Part shown: positions 35,678 through 43,481 of the stretch, piece by piece
Position numbering within the stretch: position 1 is the stretch's first letter
How the letters are laid out: every line of letters begins with the position of its first letter
Assembly (NCBI GenBank): GCA_963843275.1
Contig: CAWJJM010000004.1
Coordinates: 496,001 to 560,000 of the forward strand
Length of the DNA: 64,000 nucleotides
From: CAWJJM01 sp963843275
Lineage (GTDB): Bacteria; Acidobacteriota; Thermoanaerobaculia; Multivoradales; JBCCEF01
Direction: 5' to 3'
Translations under genes and position numbers: made by a program
Notes under the pieces: model-generated
Told to the model about the DNA's origin: nothing
Databases searched by the model: none
The model's input: only the letters and a program-made list of their open reading frames with translations

Positions 35678-36621
35678 GGCCGGGGCGTCGGCCGCGCTCC
35701 CGGGGGACCGCCGCGGCGCTGGCGCTCGGCGGCCTGCTGGCGGCGGCGACCGCCGCCGCCGCGACCGCTCCGCCCGCCGCGGCCGCCGAGGACGCCGGGA
35801 GCGGGACCCGCTGCGACCCGGGCGGCCTGGCACCGCTGCTCACCCCCGGCCGCATCCTCCTGCTGGGCGAGATCCACGGCACCCGCGAGGGGCCCGCGCT
35901 GGTCGCCGCGGTGGCCTGCGCAGCCCTCCGCCGGGGGCTCCCGGTGACGGTGGCCCTGGAGGTGCCGCGCGAGGAGGAGGAGCGGATCGCGCGCTTCCTG
36001 GGCTCGGACGGCGCGGCGGATGCGCGCTCCGACCTGCTGGCGGGCGACTTCTGGCGGCGCGCCTACCAGGACGGCCGGTCGAGCGCCGCCATGCTCTCCC
36101 TCCTCGCCCGCCTGCGCGAGCTGCGCCCCCCCCGTGGCGCACCCGGCCGGCTCGAGGTGACGACGCTCGACGAGGCGCGGCGGTTCGCCAGCGGCCAGGA
36201 GCGCGACGACCACCTGGCCTCCCGGCTGGTGGCCGCGGTCGAGGCGGCCGGCGCCGGCGGGCTGGTCGTCGCCTTGACCGGCAACGTCCACAGCCGGACC
36301 ACGACCGGCGTCCCCTGGGACCCCGCCTACCGCCCGGCCGGCACCGCGGTGGGGGCGCGGTGGCCGGAGCGCACGCTGCCGATCCTGCTGGTCAATCCTC
36401 CGGGGACCGCGTGGACGTGCACGGGCTCGACGGCGGCGAGCTGCGGCGAGCGGCCGCTGGGCGGGGGTGGCGACGCCGGCGACGCCGGCCGCGTGGAGCT
36501 CTTCGCCGCGCCGGAGGACGGGCACCGCGGCATCTTCCATCTCGCCGCCCTCACCGCCTCGCCGCCGGCGGTCGGGGAGCCGGCCGCGACGGCCGGCGAG
36601 CCGCCCCCCGCGCCGGGCTGA
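35674..36621 (+). CDS. ChaN/EreA-like exported protein
   Basis: The protein has 315 residues, start overlapping the previous stop (ATGA). After an Ala-rich signal peptide, ILLLGEIHGTREGPALV and LVVALTGNVHSRTTTG carry the conserved Glu/His and His residues of the ChaN (DUF399)/erythromycin-esterase-like superfamily. DLLAGDFWRRAYQDGRSSAAM lies between them. ChaN of Campylobacter binds heme iron. Together with MerR and the His-rich protein it suggests a metal or heme homeostasis operon; the reaction, if any, is unknown. Confidence 0.7.
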   Translation: MRPGRRPRSRGTAAALALGGLLAAATAAAATAPPAAAAEDAGSGTRCDPGGLAPLLTPGRILLLGEIHGTREGPALVAAVACAALRRGLPVTVALEVPREEEERIARFLGSDGAADARSDLLAGDFWRRAYQDGRSSAAMLSLLARLRELRPPRGAPGRLEVTTLDEARRFASGQERDDHLASRLVAAVEAAGAGGLVVALTGNVHSRTTTGVPWDPAYRPAGTAVGARWPERTLPILLVNPPGTAWTCTGSTAASCGERPLGGGGDAGDAGRVELFAAPEDGHRGIFHLAALTASPPAVGEPAATAGEPPPAPG

Positions 36622-36797
36622 CGGACCGGACGCGCCCCGGCGGCTGCGACGGGACGGCGCCCGCCTGCTGGCGGCGGACGAACCCGGGCCGGCGCGCGCC
36701 ATGGCGGCCTACTACGTGGGCCAGGTCCTGCGCGGCGACCCGGAGCGGCGGGCCGCCCTGTGCGCCGGCTGAGCCTGCCGACGCGGCGCGCGGGCGC
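36622..36797 (+). other. Gap with a coding-like fragment
   Basis: Downstream of the ChaN-like gene another frame stays open and reads like protein (LLAADEPGPARAMAAYYVGQVLR) until TGA at 36770-36772. The only ATG (36701) gives 23 residues. It could be the tail of a small alpha-helical protein cut by an indel, or chance. I see no Shine-Dalgarno for it and do not call a gene. Confidence 0.3.
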
Positions 36798-37742
36798 TCA
36801 GGGGACGGCGCGTGCCGCCGCGCGCAGACCGGGCAGCAACCGCTCCACCAGGGCCGGATCGCCGCTCTCGCCGACGGTGAAGTAGAGGGCGAAGAGGAAG
36901 GCGACCGTGTCGTGGCGCTTGGCCAGGCCGCGCCGGCTCGAGAACGCCTCCGACCAGTCGGCCAGCGGGGCGGGCGCCGTGGCCGCGGCCAGCCAGGCCG
37001 TCCACTCCTCGGGGGAGTGGAGGCCGCGCGAGGCGACGGCGCGCACCGTCCGCGCCAGCCGCTCGCTCTCGCCGGCGACGTAGAACACCTCTCCGTCCGG
37101 CGCCACCTGCGCGGCGACGGCGGCGAGGATGCGGTCCAGCCCCGGCCGGGCCACGGCCGGATTCAGGGCGAGCTGCAGCAGCAGGTCGGCGCCGTGGGCG
37201 ACGCCGTGGCGCCAACCGTCGGCGTCGTCGAAGTCGCGATGGTCGCGCACCCCGGCCAGGTAGCCGGTGGCGGCGAAGAGCAGTCGCTGGCGCTCGGCGG
37301 CCGAGAGGAAGGGCTCGAGGCGATCGGTCCGCGCCACCTCGGCCAGGGCCAGCGCCGCGAACGGCTGGCGGAAACCGGGCTCCGCGGGGCCGTCCGGCGG
37401 CGCCTCGAGGACCGGCAGCAGGCGGCCGAGCAGCTCCTGGCGAGCGGGCGGCGAGAGCCCCGGCCCCCGCATCCATCCGGCCAGGGCCTCGAAGGCCACG
37501 CCGTCGCGTAGCCACGGGTCGGCCGCAGCGAGGCACGGCACCAGCGCCAGCGCCAGGGCGTCACGCTCCGCTGGCGCCGGCAGCTCGAAGCCCGAGGCCA
37601 CGAGACGCTCCAGCCGCGCCCGGCTCCAACCGGCCGGCGGGCAGCCGCTCTCGGCCGCCGCCGGCGCCGCGCCGGCGCCGGCGCCCAACGCGGCGACCAG
37701 GACCACCGACGCCGCCCGCCTCCGCCCTCTGTTTCGTTCCAC
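36798..37742 (-). CDS. DUF2785 exported protein
   Basis: The protein has 314 residues from GTG 37742, with GGAGGAGG nine bases upstream. The signal peptide is followed by helical repeats containing DPWLRDGVAFEALAGWM, RDHRDFDDADGWRHGVAHGADLL and KRHDTVAFLFALYF, characteristic of DUF2785. The His/Asp-rich central motif could bind metal or act in catalysis, but the family has no known activity. Unlike most family members it carries a signal peptide. Confidence 0.85.
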   Translation of the reverse strand: MERNRGRRRAASVVLVAALGAGAGAAPAAAESGCPPAGWSRARLERLVASGFELPAPAERDALALALVPCLAAADPWLRDGVAFEALAGWMRGPGLSPPARQELLGRLLPVLEAPPDGPAEPGFRQPFAALALAEVARTDRLEPFLSAAERQRLLFAATGYLAGVRDHRDFDDADGWRHGVAHGADLLLQLALNPAVARPGLDRILAAVAAQVAPDGEVFYVAGESERLARTVRAVASRGLHSPEEWTAWLAAATAPAPLADWSEAFSSRRGLAKRHDTVAFLFALYFTVGESGDPALVERLLPGLRAAARAVP

Positions 37743-37845
37743 GGTCTGAGGCCTCCTCCGGTTCGCTGCTCCGAGCGGTGGTACGGAGCCGGGGGCGCCC
37801 GGGTTCGGGTGCCGGCCCTCGCCCGACGGTGCGCCGGCGCCCGCC

Positions 37846-38493
37846 TCAGCGACCGGCGGCGAACAGCCAGCCGCCCCAACCGACCAGGGCCGCCACGATC
37901 AGACCGTAGGTGAGCGCGTTCGCCGACCAGCTCCAGCGCCGCAGGGCGGCCTCCTCGAGCCGTGGCGCCACCCGCCGGCCGACCCGCACCTCGACCCACA
38001 CCGAGACCAGGAAGAACGGCACGCAGAGCCAGGCGGCCGCCCACGGGATCCACCACGGGGCCGACTCGACGGTGGGGGGTAGCCAAGGCGCCTGGAAGGC
38101 GCCCACCAGCAGCCGCAGCGCCGCTCCCGGCTCCGCCCGGTCGCCTCCGAGGCCGAGAACCAGCAGGCCGCCGAGCAGCTCGATGAGCAGGGCGGCCAAC
38201 CAGGTGAGGGGCACCCCGAGCAGGGTCGTGACCAGGTTGCCCCAGCCGGACACCTTCCAGGCCTCGCGCCAGCCGCCGAGGAGACGACGCCCGACCGCCG
38301 CCTCGAGGAGGATGACGGCCGGCAGCGCCGCCCAGCTCCCGGGCCACACCAGCAACAACATCGGCAGACCGGCGTCGGCCCGGGCCGGCGCGGCCACCAC
38401 GACCGCCGCCAGGGCGGCGACCGCCCAGCGACCGCGGCGCGGGCCGCGGCGGCGCCTGGCTCGGCGGGGGAGCGCCTCGACGGTGCGGAGCAT
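37846..38493 (-). CDS. Multi-pass membrane protein of unknown function
   Basis: The protein has 215 residues from ATG 38493; GTG 38550 would add 19 residues. A signal-like N-terminus (WAVAALAAVVVAAPARADA) is followed by about four transmembrane helices (LLLVWPGSWAALPAVILLEA, LIELLGGLLVLGLG, WIPWAAAWLCVPFFLVSVWVEV and a last one near the end). GWREAWKVSGWGNLVTTLLGVPLTW resembles the entry helices of small membrane proteins in many phyla. I do not recognise a function. Confidence 0.65.
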   Translation of the reverse strand: MLRTVEALPRRARRRRGPRRGRWAVAALAAVVVAAPARADAGLPMLLLVWPGSWAALPAVILLEAAVGRRLLGGWREAWKVSGWGNLVTTLLGVPLTWLAALLIELLGGLLVLGLGGDRAEPGAALRLLVGAFQAPWLPPTVESAPWWIPWAAAWLCVPFFLVSVWVEVRVGRRVAPRLEEAALRRWSWSANALTYGLIVAALVGWGGWLFAAGR

Positions 38494-38714
38494 GGCGGGT
38501 CGCGGCGGCGCCGCGGGAACCTCCTCTCGGTGCGGATCGGTGCGCACCACGATCTCACACGCCGAGGACGGGGCGGAGCACTCGAGGAGACGGAGAAGCT
38601 CCGCTGCGGCCGGTCGCGGCAGCGGAGGGGCGCCGGGAGGCTCGAGAACCCACGGCGCGCTCCTCCCCGGCTTGGCGCCGCCGGTGGATGGCGCGGTGAC
38701 CGGCCGCCCGAAGC

Positions 38715-38990
38715 TCAGAAACCGATCGCCAGGCCCTTGTAGACCAGCAGGACCACCACGGTCAGCACGGAGACCGCGAGCGACCAGCCGGGGCGCCGGA
38801 GGAAGACGAGGAGGACCGCGACGAGGGTGAGCGCGGCGGCGATCAGCGCGCCCACCACCCAGGCCTCCGACCGCGCCATCGTGAACGCTGCGCCCTCGGC
38901 GGCGTGCAGGCGGAGGATCTCCGCGAGGCCGCGGATCAGGGCCAGGAACTGGACCACGATCCCCACCTGGGCCCAGCGCTCCCGGGTCAT
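38715..38990 (-). CDS. Small three-helix membrane protein
   Basis: The protein has 91 residues with three hydrophobic segments (VGIVVQFLALIRGLAEIL, VVGALIAAALTLVAVLLVFL, SLAVSVLTVVVLLVYKGLAI). The ATG overlaps the stop of the upstream hydrolase (ATGA), so both are translated together. Function unknown. Confidence 0.7.
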   Translation of the reverse strand: MTRERWAQVGIVVQFLALIRGLAEILRLHAAEGAAFTMARSEAWVVGALIAAALTLVAVLLVFLRRPGWSLAVSVLTVVVLLVYKGLAIGF

Positions 38991-39721
38991 CCGGACCCCC
39001 GCCGTCCGCCCGACCCGTCCGCGACCAGCAGCGCGGCGAGCTCCTCCGGCCGCTCCAGCATCACCCCGTGGCCGGCGTCGATCTCCACGACCTCGCCCCC
39101 CAGCTTGCGCGCCCAGCGGCGGGCCAACGGCGGCGGAAAGGTGAGATCGCGCCGGCAGACCACGTAGCGCCGGCGCATCGGCAGGGTGCGGGCGGACACC
39201 GCGGCGGGCTCGAGGTAGACGGCGAACGGCTGCGGCGTCAGGCGGGCGAAGCAGCCTCGCGCCTCCCCCTCCGGCAGACCGCCGAAGAAGCGGCGGCGTG
39301 CCTCGCGCCAGGGGATGCTCAGGGTGCCGTCGCCGCTGGCGGCGGCGCGGGCGTGGTAGGCGGGACGCCGCGCGGCCGGCACGAGGTCGATGGCGCGCTC
39401 GCCGCGCTCGAGGACCAGGGCGGCCAGGAACACCACCTTTCGCACCCGCGCCGCCTGACGGAGCGCGATCTGCGGCAGCAGGATGCCGGCGATCGAGTGG
39501 CCCACCAACACCAGCTCGCCGAGGCCGCGGGCGGCGACGAAACGGTCGACGGCGTCGAGGCAGGAAGACACCGTGACGCTCCGCCGGGGGGTCGGATCGT
39601 CGCCCGCTCCCGGCAGGTCGAGGGCGTGCCCGCGGTGCCCGCGGGCGGCGAGGGCGGGGAGCAGCCGCTCCCAGCACCAGGCTCCGTGCGAGCCTCCGTG
39701 GACGAGGAGGAAGTCCGTCAA
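38987..39721 (-). CDS. Alpha/beta hydrolase (MES/HNL-like)
   Basis: The protein has about 244 residues if it starts at TTG 39721 (LTDFLLVHGG); a GTG further upstream would add a stretch with no domain meaning. Motifs: LLVHGGSHGAWCWERLLPAL (oxyanion), Ser in LVGHSIAGI, and His in IDAGHGVMLERP. This arrangement resembles plant-type esterase/hydroxynitrile lyase-like bacterial hydrolases. The substrate is unknown. It is coupled to the small membrane protein and divergent from the TMEM175-like gene. Confidence 0.8.
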   Translation of the reverse strand: MTDFLLVHGGSHGAWCWERLLPALAARGHRGHALDLPGAGDDPTPRRSVTVSSCLDAVDRFVAARGLGELVLVGHSIAGILLPQIALRQAARVRKVVFLAALVLERGERAIDLVPAARRPAYHARAAASGDGTLSIPWREARRRFFGGLPEGEARGCFARLTPQPFAVYLEPAAVSARTLPMRRRYVVCRRDLTFPPPLARRWARKLGGEVVEIDAGHGVMLERPEELAALLVADGSGGRRGSG

Positions 39722-39830
39722 GGCATCGGCGATCTTGTCAGAAGCCCTCGCGATAGGCTCGGCGCTCACGACGCGGAGAGGAGGGCGGAGGCCGCGGGAC
39801 GGGATCCACGCCGCCCGCGGGCCGGCGCGC

Positions 39831-40451
39831 ATGCGCAAGGAGCGTCTGGAGGCCTTCAGCGACGGGGTGATCGCCATCCTGATCACCATCATGGTGCTCG
39901 AGCTGCGGGCGCCGCACGGCGCCGGCCTGCGCGTGCTGCGGCCGCTGCTGCCGTCGCTCGCCACCTACCTGGTGAGCTTCGTCTACCTCGGGATCTACTG
40001 GGCGAACCACCACCACCTGCTGCAGGCCGCGCGGCACGTCGACGGCCGGGTCCTGTGGGCGAACCTGCACCTGCTCTTCTGGCTCTCCCTGGTGCCGTTC
40101 GCCACCGGCTGGATGGCCGACAGCGGCTTCGCCCCCGTCCCCGTCGCGGCCTACGGGGTCGTCCTGCTGCTCGCCGCGGTGGCCTGGCTGATCCTCCAGG
40201 CGTCGCTGATCTCGCTGGAGGGCCCGGAGGGCGAGATCGCCGCCGCGCTGGGCCGGGACGTCAAGGGAAAGCTGTCGTTCGTCCTCTACCTGGTGGCGAT
40301 CGTGGCCGCGTTCTTCGCCCGCTGGGTCGCCGAGGCGATCTACGTCGGGGTCGCCCTGATGTGGCTGGTGCCCGACCGGCGGATCGAGTCGCGGCTGGCG
40401 CCGCGTGCGGCGGGCGCGGCGGCGGAGACGAAGAAGAGCCCCGGCACCTGA
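39831..40451 (+). CDS. TMEM175-family (DUF1211) membrane protein
   Basis: The protein has 206 residues. The family signature RLEAFSDGVIAILITIMVLEL opens helix 1; the FSD motif is the selectivity-related hallmark of bacterial TMEM175 potassium channels. About six transmembrane helices follow, with the family motif YWANHHHLLQAA and LFWLSLVPFATGW. Bacterial homologues conduct K+ as tetramers of one such repeat. No Shine-Dalgarno is evident before the ATG. Confidence 0.9.
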   Translation: MRKERLEAFSDGVIAILITIMVLELRAPHGAGLRVLRPLLPSLATYLVSFVYLGIYWANHHHLLQAARHVDGRVLWANLHLLFWLSLVPFATGWMADSGFAPVPVAAYGVVLLLAAVAWLILQASLISLEGPEGEIAAALGRDVKGKLSFVLYLVAIVAAFFARWVAEAIYVGVALMWLVPDRRIESRLAPRAAGAAAETKKSPGT

Positions 40452-40466
40452 CCGGGGCCGACCCGC

Positions 40467-41105
40467 TCACCGCGCCCGCAGCCAGCGGTCGATCGCCTCG
40501 ATCCCCGCGCCCAGGTTCCCGGCGGCGGTGTGGCCGCTCGCCCGGCGCGGCTTCCAGGAGTGGTCGCCGTCGGGGAGCCAGGCGAACTCGACGGCGGGGG
40601 ACAGGTCGTAGCCGGCGACCTCGTCGCGGCCGCCGAAGGGATCGCGCTCGCCCTGGACGAACAGCGCCGGCGTGGCCAGCGACCGCAGGTGGGAGGTGCG
40701 CAGGCGCTCCGGCCGGCCCACCGGATGGAAGGGGTAGCCGAGGCAGACCAGTCCGGCGACCCCGAGCCCGTCCGCCACCCGGCTGGCGATCCGCCCGCCC
40801 ATCGACTTGCCGCCGATCACCAGCCGGGACGGCTCGCCCAGGGCCCGCACCGCCTCGCACCACGCCGCCTCCAGCACCGCCGGGGGGTCCGGCCGCCGGC
40901 GCCGCCCGTCCTCGCGCCGGCGCCGCATGTAGGGCAGCTCGAAGCGCACCACCCGGTGCCCCGCGGCCCCGAGACCGGCCGCCACCGCGGCGAGGAACGG
41001 CGCGTCGGCCGGGCTGCCGGCACCGTGCGTCAGGACGACCGTGCGCGGCGCGGACTCCGGACCGTCGCAGAAGAAGCGCAACGGCGGCGGGTCGGGGGTG
41101 GGCAC
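40467..41105 (-). CDS. KANL3/Tex30-type alpha/beta hydrolase
   Basis: The protein has 212 residues from GTG 41105. VVLTHGAGSPADAPF, the nucleophile elbow IGGKSMGGRIAS, VCLGYPFHPVGRPE and the end motif PDGDHSWKPR define the KANL3/Tex30-like hydrolase family. A TATCCT box lies six bases before the start codon. Probably an esterase or thioesterase; the substrate is unknown. Confidence 0.88.
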   Translation of the reverse strand: MPTPDPPPLRFFCDGPESAPRTVVLTHGAGSPADAPFLAAVAAGLGAAGHRVVRFELPYMRRRREDGRRRRPDPPAVLEAAWCEAVRALGEPSRLVIGGKSMGGRIASRVADGLGVAGLVCLGYPFHPVGRPERLRTSHLRSLATPALFVQGERDPFGGRDEVAGYDLSPAVEFAWLPDGDHSWKPRRASGHTAAGNLGAGIEAIDRWLRAR

Positions 41106-41111
41106 GCGCGC

Positions 41112-41117
41112 AGGATA
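41112..41117 (-). promoter_or_regulatory. -10 box TATCCT of KANL3-type hydrolase gene
   Basis: On the minus strand TATCCT ends six bases before the GTG start at 41105, with no Shine-Dalgarno between, a leaderless arrangement. Confidence 0.4.
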
Positions 41118-41290
41118 GCGCGCGGCCGCGCCTCCGGCCGTGGGCCAGGGTCGCGCCACCCGTGGCGGCGGCGTTCCCCGATGCCGGCGGCGCCGCGGCG
41201 GCCGGCCTCCCTCGGCGCCGGACCGGGCCGGCCTGAAGCCGGCGCTGCTATCCTCTTCTCCGTCCGTCCACAGCGTGCGAGGAGGCCGCG

Positions 41291-41659
41291 ATGAGGATCG
41301 CCCCCGGCAGGATCGTGCCACTCGGCTACGGGAAGTACGTGCGCTCGGAGCGCATCGCCGGCCTCGAGCCCATCGAGGACGGGCGCGGTCCCGGCCGCCG
41401 GACGCGGGTGTGGGTCGAAGGGGTGAGCGAGCCGTTCGTCGCCTCCCGCTCCGAGACGGCGATCCTCAGCGACCTCGTCGAGGGCGCCGAGAACGCCGGG
41501 CAGTCCGACGCCCAGCGCCGCCTGCTGGTCGACCTGCTCGAGACCCTCGACGGCCTCGACCCCGTGCTGCGCCGGATCGTCCGCGACCAGGCGCGCTGGG
41601 ACCTCGACCGCCTGGAGGCGCGGATCCGCGCGGTGCTGGGCCTCGACGCCGGCGACTGA
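41291..41659 (+). CDS. RemA-like (DUF370-like) protein with helical extension
   Basis: The protein has 122 residues; GAGGAGG lies before the ATG and TATCCT at 41249-41254. Residues 1-62 follow the DUF370/RemA pattern: IVPLGYGKYVRSERIAGLEPI, then GRRTRVWVEG and FVASRSETAIL, compared with IN-GFGN-V---RI-AIV and GRRTRAVII---HVILS---TI in RemA. RemA is a ring-forming DNA-binding regulator of matrix genes in Bacillus. Residues 70-118 form a charged helix pair (VLRRIVRDQARWDLDRLEARIRAVL). The resemblance is by eye and the extension is unusual. Confidence 0.5.
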   Translation: MRIAPGRIVPLGYGKYVRSERIAGLEPIEDGRGPGRRTRVWVEGVSEPFVASRSETAILSDLVEGAENAGQSDAQRRLLVDLLETLDGLDPVLRRIVRDQARWDLDRLEARIRAVLGLDAGD

Positions 41660-41694
41660 CGCCGCGGCACCGGACCCGCGGGTCGTGGCGCGAC

Positions 41695-41706
41695 GGGGGG
41701 GGGGGG
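41695..41706. repeat. 12-base poly-G tract
   Basis: A run of twelve G lies in the 82-bp gap between the convergent RemA-like gene and pstB, outside coding sequence. Such runs are prone to slippage and to sequencing error. Confidence 0.9.
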
Positions 41707-41741
41707 CGCGGCGGCGCGGTCTGCCCCGCCCGTGCGCCGGC

Positions 41742-42620
41742 TCAACCGAAGCGGCCGGTGATGTAGTCCTCGGTCTGCTTCTTCGCGGGCCTGGTGAACA
41801 TCGAGGCGGTGTCGCCCGACTCCACGACCTCGCCGAGGTAGAGCAGCGTCGTGTGGTCGGCGACCCGCGCCGCCTGCTGCAGGTTGTGGGTGACGATCAC
41901 GATCGTGTAGTCGGCCTTGAGCTCGTGGATCAGCTCCTCGATGCGGGCGGTGGAGATCGGGTCGAGCGCCGAGGTCGGCTCGTCGAGCAGCAGCACCTCG
42001 GGCTTGAGGGCGATCGCCCGGGCGATGCACAGGCGCTGCTGCTGGCCGCCGGAGAGCGAGTGGCCGGAGCGGTCGAGCTTGTCGGCCACCTCGTCCCACA
42101 GCGCCGCCTTGCGCAGCGCCCACTCCACCCGCTCGGCGAGGGCGCCGGCGCGGAGCCGCTCGTAGAGCCGGACCCCGAACGCGATGTTGTCGAAGACCGA
42201 CATCGGAAACGGCGTCGGCGCCTGGAAGACCATCCCGACCTTGCGGCGCAGCAGGTTGAGGTCCACCTTCGGCCCCAGCACGTTCTCGCCGTCGAGCAGG
42301 ATCTCGCCGCGGGCGCGCTGCTTCGGGTAGAGCTCGTAGATGCGGTTGAAGGTCCGCAGCAGGGTCGACTTGCCGCAGCCCGAGGGCCCGATCAGCGCGC
42401 TGACCCGGCGCTCGGGCACCACCAGGTCGAGGCCCTTCAGCGCGTGGTTGCGGTCGTACCAGAAGTCCAGCCGCCGCGCCTCGAGCTTGACCGGCAGCTC
42501 GGCGGCGGCGGCGGCCCGGGCGAGGTGCGCGGTGTCGACCTGGATCCGTGGCGTCGTCGGCGCGGCCGGGGCCGGCCCGGGAACGTCGTGCTCCTCGTCC
42601 CGCTGCAGCGGCACGATCAC
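41742..42620 (-). CDS. pstB: Phosphate ABC transporter ATPase PstB
   Basis: The protein has 292 residues from GTG 42620, which overlaps the pstA stop (GTGA). Walker A GPSGCGKST, Q-loop VFQAPTPFPMSVFDN, signature LSGGQQQRLCIARA, Walker B VLLLDEPTSALDP and H-loop VTHNLQQAARV are all PstB-specific. An extra N-terminal tail of about 45 residues precedes the domain. It powers high-affinity phosphate uptake. It is the last visible gene of the operon; no phoU follows. Confidence 0.97.
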   Translation of the reverse strand: MIVPLQRDEEHDVPGPAPAAPTTPRIQVDTAHLARAAAAAELPVKLEARRLDFWYDRNHALKGLDLVVPERRVSALIGPSGCGKSTLLRTFNRIYELYPKQRARGEILLDGENVLGPKVDLNLLRRKVGMVFQAPTPFPMSVFDNIAFGVRLYERLRAGALAERVEWALRKAALWDEVADKLDRSGHSLSGGQQQRLCIARAIALKPEVLLLDEPTSALDPISTARIEELIHELKADYTIVIVTHNLQQAARVADHTTLLYLGEVVESGDTASMFTRPAKKQTEDYITGRFG

Positions 42621-43462
42621 CGCGCCCCCCGCTGGCGGAAGACCACGCGCGCCAGGACGTTCAACCCCAGGATGGCGAGGGTGATCAGCAGCGAGCCGGC
42701 CCAGGCGAGCTGCTGCCAGTCGTCGTAGGGGCTCATGGCGAACTGGAAGATCACCACCGGCAGGTTGGCGAGGGGCGCGTTCATGTCGAGGCTCCAGAAC
42801 TGGTTGTTGAGCGCCGTGAACAGCAGGGGCGCGGTCTCGCCCGCGATCCGCGCCACCGCCAGGAGCACGCCGGTCAGCAGGCCGGCGCGGGCCGCCCGCC
42901 AGGTCACCCGCACGGTGACCTTCCAGCGCGGCGCGCCGAGAGCCGCCGCCGCCTCCCGGAGCCGCGACGGCACCAGGCGCAGCATGTCCTCCGTGGTGCG
43001 GACGATGACCGGGACGGCGATGATGCCGAGCGCCGCGGCGCCCGCCCAGCCGGAGAAGTGGCCCATGCGGACGACCATCAGCTCGTAGACGAAGAGCCCG
43101 ATGAGGATCGACGGAGCGCTCAGCAGGATGTCGTTGACGAAGCGGATGGTGGCGGCCAGCGGGGCCGCCGTCCTCCCGTACTCGGCGAGCCAGGTCCCGG
43201 CGAGGATGCCGAGCGGCGTCGCCACCAGCATCGCGATCCCCGTCATCAGAAGGCTGCCGGCGATGGCGTTGGCGAGCCCCCCGTCGCTGCCCGGCGGCGG
43301 CGTGCTCTCGGCGAGGAGCCGGAGGTCGAGGCCGGCCAGGCCGCGGCGGAACAGCGTCGCGAGGATCCACACCAGGAAGGCGAGACCCACCGCCATCGTC
43401 GCGACCGAGAGCGTCAGGGCGACGACGTTGACCAGCCGCCGGCGGGTGTAGATGTCGATCAC
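42617..43462 (-). CDS. pstA: Phosphate ABC transporter permease PstA
   Basis: The protein has 281 residues with six transmembrane helices. LSAPSILIGLFVYELMV, the EAA loop LREAAAALGAPRWKVTVRVTWRAA and RIAGETAPLLFTALNNQF are typical of PstA. The gene lies 19 bp after pstC and overlaps pstB by 4 bp. It forms the phosphate channel with PstC. Confidence 0.96.
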   Translation of the reverse strand: MIDIYTRRRLVNVVALTLSVATMAVGLAFLVWILATLFRRGLAGLDLRLLAESTPPPGSDGGLANAIAGSLLMTGIAMLVATPLGILAGTWLAEYGRTAAPLAATIRFVNDILLSAPSILIGLFVYELMVVRMGHFSGWAGAAALGIIAVPVIVRTTEDMLRLVPSRLREAAAALGAPRWKVTVRVTWRAARAGLLTGVLLAVARIAGETAPLLFTALNNQFWSLDMNAPLANLPVVIFQFAMSPYDDWQQLAWAGSLLITLAILGLNVLARVVFRQRGAR

Positions 43463-43481
43463 GGCGCCGTCCCCGCCCGCC

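Noticed and set aside
41695..41706. Poly-G tract as a phase-variation switch
   Set aside because: It lies between convergent gene ends, so length change would not alter a promoter or reading frame.
41742..43370. A long frame that would fuse pstB to an upstream segment
   Set aside because: The upstream part is the wrong frame of pstA. The GTG at 42620 with GTGA overlap is the natural pstB start.
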